This document shows positions 55,610 to 64,000 of a stretch of DNA of 64,000 bases, piece by piece. The notes beneath the pieces are model-generated. The model had not been told where the DNA came from, ran no database searches, and saw only the letters and a list, made by a program, of their open reading frames with translations. A program made the translations under genes and the position numbers. Position 1 is the first letter of the stretch, and every line of letters starts with the position of its first letter. Origin of the DNA: Petunia secreta (lineage: Eukaryota > Streptophyta > Magnoliopsida > Solanales > Solanaceae); the NCBI GenBank assembly GCA_029990175.1, contig JARKIP010000011.1, positions 29,176,001-29,240,000 on the forward strand, in the 5' to 3' direction.

Positions 55610-57900
55610 TCAATTGTAAGTCAGGGCCAGTTTTCCTGCTTTACATGCGTTGTTGAGCCCTTCACCAAGATGTACCATGCTGATACCAAAGAAATTCCCT
55701 GAATCTGGCAATTTCTTATTCTTTTCCTTATTTTCTTCAAGTCCCATCAGGGTGGACTTCACTTCTTTGGGACTGATGAATGATCGAGTAAGATTTGGAA
55801 TTGGCTTCCCAAGAGACATGTTCATCTTCTTCATTTCACCACCCCTTACTCTGTCTGCTACCCCAAGCTTGATTTCAGGAACACAGTTCACTGTCACAAG
55901 CATTTGGCTAGCCCAAATTGACACATCACCAACAAGTACTATCGGCATTGCAGATTCAGCTCTCAAATCTTCTCCACATACCATTCCCACCATATACACA
56001 TCATCATGGACGGGCAATGAGTTGTGGTTGATATCCGGCGTATTTGAGCCCTCGACTTGGATCAGACCATTATCTATCAGAGCTTGGATATCCTTCTTGA
56101 GAAAATGGCAATCCTCAGTGTCATGACCCGGTGCACCTGAATGGTAAGCACATTGACGAGAGTCGTCAACCCTATCCCTAGGATGCATTCCTCCATTGAT
56201 CGGTTTTAGTATGTCCAAAGCTTGCAACTTCTGAAAAAGTTCGGCATAAGATTCTCCAATTGGCGTGAACTCATTCTTTTTCACTTGATGCACCTTTTTG
56301 TACTCAACTTTTGGGTGAAACCCTGGAGGACCTCTTGGTCGGTGGGGAAGGTTCGGTAGAGGCTGGAATTTTTTATGTGGAGTTGGTGATTTGGATATAT
56401 AGGATGTGGGGCTGGAGCGCGCCATTGCGGATAAGACGATATTGGAGCATATGGCTGCACTGTATGGATTGGGTATTAGGGTGGAGGGACGAAATACTGC
56501 GGATTTTGTGAGGTGTAGTAGTGTTGTGGAGGATATATTTGTGGAGCTTGGTATGAGTGGGTTTGATTGTATCTTTTCTCGCTCCACTTTTGTGAACCCG
56601 AACCCACCATTGCTACATCATCTTGATTCTTCTTCTCCAAGGCTCCTGCCTGGGCTCGCAAAGCTGTTTGGCAGACAATCTTGCCTGCCTTGATTCCTCT
56701 CTCGATCATCTCCCAAATCCTCACTGCTTCACTGAATTGTTTCCCTATGGCGGAGGCCATTGCTTGGTAGTAGGTCTCATCAAGAACTTCAATGAACTCT
56801 TCGACCATTTTATCAAGATATCAAAGGGCTCACACGCGCTGCCTGCTCGCGCCATCTATAGGCATACTCCCTGAAACTTTCACTTGGTTTCTTTGTGATC
56901 GTCTTCAAGGAAGAACGATCAGGAGCAGCCTCCATTTTGTAACCATAATGATTTAGGAAAGCGCTGGCCATGTCATCAAAGGTAACCCACTTCGAAATAT
57001 CTTGTTGCACAAACCATTCTGTTGCCGGTCCTCCCAAACTGTCAGCAAAGTATGCCATCAACAATTCATCCATCTCAATGCCCCTCATTTTGTTAAGGTA
57101 GATCTTCATATGGATCCTTGGATCACTTTGTCCAATGTACAGATCAAATTTGGGCACAACAAAACCTTCAGGAAATGGCACATGAGGGAACAAACACATG
57201 TCTTTCTATGAAATATTGGTTTTACCCCCTTGCCCTTGTATGTTTTTCACAGTTTGCTCCAAGCTTTTCAATTTTCGAGCAAAATCATTCTCTTCTGTTT
57301 TTCCCAACCTCTCGATATCAGCATGTGATTCTGGGTGGTGTCCCTGATCATACGACTCGCTTTGGCGGAAGACATTACCCTGAGCTTGGTTAAATTGTTG
57401 ATCATGGGCCCTTAACTGGGGTCAGTGTTCGATCTTTCCAAATTGTGTCCTGCAGGAATGGTGAATGCTGCGGCAGGAACCTGGAGTTGGCCATGTTGTC
57501 CATGTTGTGGGAACTTTGCCCTAGGTTGTACAGTAGAAGGTTCGGCTGCATTGTCAGTTGCCAGATGTGGACCAAATCCTGGAGGGTAACGGGGGTCTCC
57601 CACCACTGTGGATTGCCCTTGCCCTGGTGGCTGAGTATTTGCCATGAAACCAGCAGCACCTGGTGGAACAGGAGGTTTCTGAACTGCTGCCATGTTACAA
57701 ACTAGCTGCGTCATCATTTCTTTCATAGCTGTGAAGTCTTCGGCCATCTTGACCTGTTGCTCAGCTAAGTGAACCAGCTCAGTGTTCTCAGTTTCCTCGG
57801 CCATCGTTGTTGGAGTGTTTTCGTGAAGAAGAGCTTCAACCACTTCTGGAACAGGCAGTGGTCCCTTGATTCTGGTGGAGTAGGAATGTGGGGCCAGCAC
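55610..57900 (-). pseudogene. Gag relic of the non-autonomous Ogre-type element
   Basis: Four overlapping or abutting minus-strand frames (57900-57412, 57199-56813, 56808-56476, 56587-55610) follow the order of the intact Ogre gag: Pro-rich start (PRYPPGFGPH), gag domain (KPSESFREYAYRWREQAARV), spacer with SGSQKWSEKRYNQ, and the zinc-knuckle-like motif CAYHSGAPGHDTEDC. At least three stops or frameshifts break it. After the zinc motif the frame jumps to the far C-terminal region (GISMVHLGEGL against GINMVQTGEGS in the intact copy), so the protease with its DGGSG site and the G-patch have been removed. It makes no complete Gag as it stands. Confidence 0.88.
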
Positions 57901-59124
57901 GACAGTTGCTCGAGCTATGAACCAAACAGGTTAGCACAAAAAAAGCACAGATTGCAGCCTAAGGTTGTTATGCGTCATCCCGAAACAGTTAACGGCGTAA
58001 GACGAGTGTACCGATCGTATCCCCGAAAGATTGTTTATGTGCTTTGATCAAAATTAGAACAAAATTGTAATTGCTACTTAATCAGCAAGGACGAACTTGG
58101 CTTTTTTTTTTTTTTTTGAAACAAACTCTTTAATCTCATTCGAAAAGGAACCTTAGAGTATTTACAAAATTTGACCATTATGACGACACAAAGACACAAA
58201 ATATTACACGAATTAGATGAAAAATTGGTTTACAAAAATTGGCCATTATGACGGCGTAAAACCCCGATAAATTACTTTTTTAAAAATATGGACTTGACTT
58301 GGACACAGACTCAAAGATAAAAGGGGTCCCAAAATTTCGCCATTATACCGGCGCAAAACTATAACGGCGCAAAACTACGACAAATTATTTTTTAATACTT
58401 GAGACCAAACCAGGACACAAAATTAGCCTCTAAAAGTTCTTGAAAAAAAAAAGAAAAACTTTTCCATTATAATATCGTAAAATGATAACTAAAGATATTT
58501 TGAGACACGAGACTAAACCCGTTTTTCATTTTTTTCTCTTTTTTTCCCTCAAAATTTAATATCTACCCCCGGTGATCGGTCAGCATAACAACCCTTTTTC
58601 AACAAAAAATGCAACACATAAGATGCCAATAATGTGTCTTTTCGGGACACGGGCCCATCTTGACACAAAGGGGTCAGCCTAAAATAGTGCAATACCGGTG
58701 TACCAAACCTCATTAAGTCAAATATGATGCAGATAATTAAGCCTAAAGGTTTAACTCTAGGTGACACAACTGACTCGGTGTCTAGACTGGCTCATAACCC
58801 GGTGGACTAACCGGGCGGAAAGCGCATCGGGGCCGTCCAGAAACAGTGTGTCCGGCCTAAAACCCCGTCACGTCTTACTCCTAAATCATGGGCAATTTAG
58901 TAAGAAGTCCCAGATGCCACAAGCAATCTGGTAAGTGCACGTGTGTGTGTATTTCAGAGACTCAGAGGGTTGCGGAGGAAGATAGTTTATATACAGTTCA
59001 ACAATATCAAAGCAGTAACATTCAACTTTCCACGTGATAACGGCAAGAATATAACAACCAAATATTTAATAAATTAAAACATGCGACAATTTTTCAAAGC
59101 CGGAGATTCTAGTTTTCACTAATT
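57901..59124 (-). other. Leader of the non-autonomous Ogre-type element
   Basis: No ORF1. Copies of the gccattatgacggcgtaaaa motif lie at about 58167, 58222, 58339 and 58464. The stretch 58720-58880 is nearly the same as in the Ogre leader and includes the hairpin at 58798-58815. Confidence 0.6.
58798..58815 (-). other. Leader hairpin of the non-autonomous element
   Basis: CCCGGT/ACCGGG around a 6-base loop, 310 bp from the PBS. Confidence 0.5.
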
Positions 59125-59142
59125 TCCCCAGCGGAGTCGACA
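59125..59142 (-). other. Primer binding site of the non-autonomous element
   Basis: The minus strand reads TGTCGACTCCGCTGGGGA, one change from the Ogre PBS, with a 3-nt spacer. Confidence 0.83.
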
Positions 59143-59145
59143 AGC

Positions 59146-59737
59146 TGTCACGACCCTTTTTTTTTACAACACAAAACTAAATTAATAGAATTACGTATTT
59201 AAAAGGTTATGACGGGTGTTAAAGGTACACAATTATTTAAGAGAAATTCGGAGTCGCCACTTGACAAGTTAAAGGTGTGCCAAGTCACCAGAGTGGTGTA
59301 CCTGGAACATCCTTGACTCGTCTAATGGTCTGCGTCAGAGATTCGGGTAAGGTCCTCAGTTGACTCTCACGAAGGTGTTAGACACCCTCGAGTCCTGTGC
59401 CCAGCACAGTTGCTTTATTGTCGCGTTTTGATTTATTAAACGTGGTTGTTATATCTTGCCGTTCATTTTAAGTTGCGCTTTTATTGTCTAACGAAAAGAA
59501 ATATGTTAAGTAACCCGCTGGGTATACGTTAGCTCAAATTGATTTTCTTGATTTAATTTCTCTTTGCCTAATAAATAGATCGCTGATCATACTTTATTAT
59601 TACGCGCAATCGTGGAAGTCTTCTCGCTCCTATTTATTTTGCCTAATCGGTTTAATTAAATACAACCGCTAAATTTGTAAGTGACAAATTGGGACTCCCA
59701 AATTTGCATTTATTGATAAAAAAAGATTACAAAATTT

Positions 59738-59808
<71 letters not shown>

Positions 59809-61895
59809 GGCTGTTTGTTAAATAGGAACGGCTTTGTTTGCCCTTTTTGAAAAAAAGAAAAAGAAAAAGAAAACTTAACAAGACTGCCATTCATTTAACA
59901 AAGATGTGAGCTGAAATATTTGCGAAAACGGGCCGTTTTGAAATCCGTTTGCAAAACTAATCAACTTCTTTTATATATTCCAAATGAGTTGTTTTCTTGT
60001 GAAGTGAAGGTGCGACCAAATTTCAAATTAGGCGTCCTAGTCATTGCCTATTCGTCCAGATTTTAAAAGATATTACACCTCGTGACCATATTTGCAGAAA
60101 TAGTCCAGCTTAAAAATGCGTTACATTTTTCTTGCAAAATAATGTCCGCCTTTGTTAATTTCAAATTTTTCGTTCACTTTCCTTCCTTTTTATTCATACG
60201 TACTAAAGGCTACTTTTATGAATATTGTAAACATGCTCACAAGTACTAGTAGCCTTTCTATTTTAGCACAAGAACAGGTTTTAAAAGAGTTCTAACACAA
60301 TAAGCAAAGTTCAAGACTTAAAGCATACTAGTTTCATTCCATCTTTACTCATGCCAAAACAATTCAAAATAAATACAAAGGTTAAACTTTGTGTTTACCT
60401 ATATAACGAGACCTTAGAGCACTGTAATGAAGATCCCACAAAGCTTAAACCAAAGCAAACGAACACAGCAAGGTCACCAAAATTCAGCAACTAGACCGCC
60501 CTTTTAAACCTTTAAAACTTAAGATTTATACCCCAAAAGTCCCTTGGTATGAAGGCTTTTCGTTCTAAATCTATCTCTTAAACTTACTATTTTTTCCTCT
60601 CAAGTATTTTCTCTCAATTGATGTTGTTTTTCAGCTGGTTATTTTTTCTTGTGCTTTTCAACTAACTCCCCTTTAAATGAAGAGTAAATGCACTCTTATA
60701 TAGCTGAAAATTGGGGCCAAAGGTGGAGTGTAGACTTATACAAAAGTACAAGCCCACACCCCTATACTTGAGTATTTTTAGAGATAGTACAGCAGCCCTA
60801 TGACATCTTTTCAGCCACCCTATGCTGTCCCAAAAGCTGAAAAAGTAGGTTGTCTGTTCAAATGATAGCCCATCACATCAACAAACCAACTAAACTAAAC
60901 AAAACAGCCCCCAAACTAAATGACAATCTGACTAAACTTGCAATTAACCAAAGATACAACCAGATTCTAAATTGAGCTAATAGAGTCCAAACTCAACCTT
61001 TTAAGAGTTCTAATAACTGGAAAAATCAAATCAGCCCCGCAAGCTTCGTCACATCATTTGAAAATCATCATAGCAGCCCGCAAAAACTCACCATAGCAGC
61101 CCCCAAACATCACAAAAAATATAGGAAGAAAAAATGAGAAAGTAAGTACCATAATAAAAAGAAAATACGAGCAAGAAAAGAGGGGAAAAAATAAGAATCT
61201 TAAGTAAATGGGGTATGGAAAGTGATAGAAGAGGGAGAGAGAAAGAGGAAACACCAAACACTTACCGGGAAAAAGGAAAAACGCCGGAGTTCAAGTTTAA
61301 CCGAAAATTTGGGGCCAGATCTGCGAAAATTGGCTATGAATTTGGATAAAATAATACCAGAAATGGATAGAGGGGCTCGATAGCTTTCCGGAATGGTATA
61401 GTTTATAATTTTCCGACCACCGGAAGGCGGTGGTCCAGTGGCGGAAAGGTGGTGGCAGAGAGGGGTGGCGGGACTTTCTGATGGTGAGGAGAAAAATGGC
61501 TAGGGTTTGGCCAAGCCAAAGGCTTAGGTGGTGTGAGTGATGAAAAATGAGTAAAGAGAGATTATATACCTAGGGCTTTGGGTGGGCTTTGGTTTATTGG
61601 GCCGGGTTTAGGATTGAGCTACATATATTTCTATCAATGGCCATTAAAGACTTATAATTTACTATAATTAAAACCACATAAATTTACAATACTATCACAA
61701 TTAAATATAGAGCCATAGTTAAACACATAACAAGTATTTTTTGGCAATTTTCATATTTTCTATCCTAATTAATGACAATTTTTTAGTTAAAATAAAAAAT
61801 AAAAAATAAAGAAAATTTCGGCAAAAATCCTAAGAATCTAACACGGCTATTTTGAGCAATTTTTTCTGTATTCATGCCAAAATTAGGTGATTACA
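59146..61895 (-). repeat. 5' LTR of the non-autonomous Ogre-type element
   Basis: 2750 bp, TGTCACGACC to GTGATTACA, uninterrupted. Decamer GGAGTCGCCA at 59250-59259. TA microsatellite at 59740-59802. Serves as the empty-site control for the Mutator-like insertion. Confidence 0.93.
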
Positions 61896-62124
61896 TTATT
61901 TCTTAACTAGAAAATAAATCTTAACATTTCATTTCAAACCTTGTAATTTATAGTGGTAAAACCTTAAAGATGAAATCATTAAAGAAGTATGAATTCATTA
62001 GTAGAATCATGTGTAATACTTTGCTCATCATATTAACTTACCATAGTCATTATAATTATAATATTCATATTGATAAAAAATTTATTACTTCTAATCCACT
62101 CATTTTGTTTGATAGTTTTTCACT
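61896..62124 (+). other. Copia leader, right part
   Basis: AT-rich, non-coding, leading to the gag ATG at 62125. Confidence 0.55.
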
Positions 62125-62987
62125 ATGTCGAATTTATCAAAGCTTGAATTTGTGGCACTTGACATATCCGAAAAGAATTATCTATCATGGGTGCTTGATG
62201 CTGAAATACACCTTGATGCAAATGGTCTTGGTGATGCTATCAAAAAGGCAAATAAAACATCAAGCCAAGATAAGGCAAAAGCCATGATTTTCCTTCGCCA
62301 TCATCTTGATGAAGGGTTAAAAATTAAATATTTAACCGTCAAAGATCCATTTGAATTATGGAATAATTTGAAGGAACGATATGACCACCTGAGATTTACG
62401 GTATTACCGAAAGCTGGACATGAGTGGATGCATTTACGGTTTCAAGATTATAAAACTGTAAGTAATTATAATTCTGTTGTTTTCAGAATAACTTCTCAGC
62501 TAAACTTATGTGGTGAGACTATCATTGATGGAGACATATTGGAAAAAATCTTTCCACTTTTCATGCCTCTAATATAGTATTGCAACAGCAATATCGCGAA
62601 AGAGGTTTTAAAAAATATTCTGAGCTGATTGCATGCCTACTTGTGGGTGAGCAGAATAATAATCTGTTGATGAAAAATCATGAAGTTCGTCCTACTGGAT
62701 ATGCCCCATTCCCTGAAGTGAATGTTGTAGCATCATATGATAAGTTTGAAAAAAGACATAACTATTACCGCGGTCGTGGTCGTGGCCATGGTCGGGGGCG
62801 TGGACGTGGCAAGGGACGAAATAACTATCGGAATCCTGGAACAAAAATACAGGGGAACTATAAGGGTTCTCAAAATAATCCTTCAATGGCTAAAGAAAAT
62901 ATTTGCCATCAATGTGGCATGAAAGGTCATTGGGCACATTTTTGTCGTACGCCTGAACAGTTTTTAGGCTATATCAAGCCTCCCTGA
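62125..62987 (+). pseudogene. Copia gag, frameshifted
   Basis: The first frame (62125-62577) has the copia gag core (LSWVLDAEIHL, KAMIFLRHHLDEGLK, LWNNLKERYDH, YNSVVFRITSQLNLCGE). The second (to 62987) continues with QQQYRERGFKKYSELI, an RG-rich stretch (GRGRGHGRGRGRGKGR) and a CCHC zinc knuckle CHQCGMKGHWAHFC. A one-base loss near 62556 separates them. The particle protein is therefore not made whole from this copy. Confidence 0.9.
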
Positions 62988-63352
62988 AAAAGAATCAAAA
63001 TAATGTGGATGCACATTTGACCTTTAAAAATAATGATGATGAGGCAAATATTGAAATCAAGCCCGATGATGCTGAGGCAAGTCTTGAATATAAAAATGAG
63101 GATTTTGAAGGCCTCGCAAATTTAACTCATTTGGAAGCTGAAGACTTCTTTGAGGATAATAACTGAAGATTAATAATATTACTAGAGATGCAATTATGTT
63201 ATTTTTCATTTTATATTTTGAACTAATTTATCATTAAGTATGTTTTGCTAAGATATCATATGTCATTTGTTTCTACATTTCTAGTTTAATTTCTAAGCAC
63301 TTTTGATATTGTAAGTCTTTTACATTTCTTTTAATGTACTCCTTATTTCTTT
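62988..63352 (+). other. Copia gag-protease spacer
   Basis: Acidic, gapped frame remnants (for example NLTHLEAEDFFED near 63119) and AT-rich sequence. No complete gene. Confidence 0.5.
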
Positions 63353-63796
63353 ATGAAGAAAATGGAAATTTCTCAATCTTCAATTGGACCAAAGAATAAA
63401 GATGATATATGTCTTCTGTATAATGCTACAACACATACCATTTTAAAAGATAAGAAATATTTCACTTATTTGGTAATGAAAGAAGCAAATGTTAATACAA
63501 TATCTGGTAGGACAAAATTGATTGAAGGTTCCGGAAGAGCTAATTTATTACTCCATGGGGGAACACATTTGGCTATTGATGAAGCATTATATTGTAGTAA
63601 GTCTCAAAAAAACTTATTAAGTTTCAAAGATATTCGCCAAAATGGCTATCACATTGAGACTATAAATAATGCAAACATTGAATATCTTTATATTACTACA
63701 ATATTGTGGGCAAGAAATATATGCATGAGAAATTGCCTACTTATTCTTCCGGTTTGTACTATACAACTATTAATATGGTTGAATCACATGCCATAG
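63353..63796 (+). pseudogene. Copia protease region, active site altered
   Basis: CLLYNATTHTILKDKKYF stands where copia proteases have D-S-A in the context DSATTHTILKDKKYF, so the catalytic Asp appears replaced by Tyr. Downstream motifs (GSGRANLLL, NLLSFKDIRQNGYHIET) match the protease to pre-integrase stretch. The frame then runs out of phase and stops at 63796. Confidence 0.85.
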
Positions 63797-64000
63797 TAAA
63801 CTTCTAGTTTACTAGTCCAAATAATTTTACAATTTGGCATGACCGGTTGGGCCATCCCCGTTCTAATATGATGCGGAAAATAATTGAGAATACACATGGA
63901 CATTCAATGAAGAACCAGAAGATTCTTCAATTTAAAGAATTCTCTTGTGTTGCATGTTCTCAAGGAAAATTAATTATAAGACCATCAGTAACTAAAGTTG
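63797..64000 (+). pseudogene. Copia pre-integrase domain, partial
   Basis: In another frame the end of the window encodes FTIWHDRLGHPRSNMMRKII and later FSCVACSQGKL, the HHCC zinc-binding pre-integrase segment. Integrase and RT would follow outside the window. Confidence 0.82.

Larger units (their letters stand above)
46299..61895 (-). mobile_element. Non-autonomous Ogre-type element (gag relic only)
   Basis: LTRs at 46299-50837 (carrying a 1.74-kb insertion) and 59146-61895 enclose an 8.3-kb interior. PBS, PPT, leader and the 3' hairpins match the Ogre element at 1-21113, and the LTR edges are homologous to it. Only gag-like coding remains. ORF1 is absent, protease with G-patch is deleted from within gag, and RT, both RNases H and integrase are gone: sequence homologous to the start of RT (near 55390) is followed within about 450 bp by sequence homologous to the post-integrase region (near 54940). 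Flanking bases are atgat and ttatt, so no perfect target duplication is visible. Confidence 0.9.
45787..64000 (+). mobile_element. Ty1/copia element (Ale/Retrofit-like), split by a nested Ogre-type element and running off the window
   Basis: A short LTR and primer region at 45787-46298 are followed, after the 15.6-kb insertion 46299-61895, by an AT-rich leader, gag, protease and pre-integrase in copia order on the plus strand. Joining the two halves is an inference from order, orientation and spacing. Gag style (LSKLEFVALDIS, arginine-glycine-rich tail, CHQCGMKGHW) and the short LTR suggest the Ale/Retrofit lineage. Gag has a frameshift and the protease site is altered, so this copy is dead in the visible part. 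Pol continues beyond 64000. Confidence 0.82.

Noticed and set aside
59669..59890. Ile-Tyr repeat protein
   Set aside because: A translation of the TA microsatellite.
1..64000. tRNA or rRNA genes
   Set aside because: No convincing tRNA cloverleaf or rRNA core was seen; tRNA-like matches are only the primer binding sites.

Overview
This is a plant nuclear window, most likely eudicot and plausibly Solanaceae. The reasons are the Ogre/Tat Ty3-gypsy elements, an Ale/Retrofit-like copia element, Stowaway MITEs and an intronless CIPK kinase; the family assignment is an inference. Only one ordinary host gene is clearly intact: a CBL-interacting protein kinase at 43147-44514 (+). Almost everything else is nested mobile DNA.

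Layout. (1) 1-21113: an Ogre-type element on the minus strand. Its left (3') LTR is cut by the window edge (1-3332) and its right (5') LTR is complete (16849-21113). Between them, in element order, lie PBS, leader, ORF1 (plant-mobile-domain-like), gag-protease-G-patch, a probable intron, RT with RNase H, a second RNase H, integrase, a minisatellite and the PPT. (2) 21114-21351: the end of a Mutator-like element into which the Ogre element apparently inserted. (3) 22569-32448: a complete non-coding LTR element (LARD) with 2.4-kb LTRs and a perfect CTTAG target-site duplication. (4) 33238-35400: a possible degenerate LTR fragment. (5) 36718-40997: about 30 copies of a 113-bp satellite, interrupted by a Stowaway MITE and a short orphan insert. 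A second Stowaway lies at 41292-41542. (6) The CIPK gene. (7) 45787-64000: a copia element on the plus strand. Its LTR/primer region (45787-46298) and its gag-pol (62125 onward) are separated by a second, non-autonomous Ogre-type element (46299-61895, minus strand). The left LTR of that element carries a 1.74-kb Mutator-like insertion (47039-48781) with a perfect 9-bp target duplication.

How the parts relate. The three minus-strand LTR elements share the same PBS type, 3-nt spacer and PPT type, plus a decamer in the LTR that repeats part of the PBS. They also share a small hairpin present twice per element, whose stems show compensatory changes. The autonomous Ogre (now frameshifted) and its gag-only relative look like helper and dependent; the LARD looks like a further dependent with no protein at all. 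The shared non-coding structures are the most interesting material here: they are candidates for cis signals that let helper proteins recognise dependent RNAs. I found no tRNA, rRNA or CRISPR.
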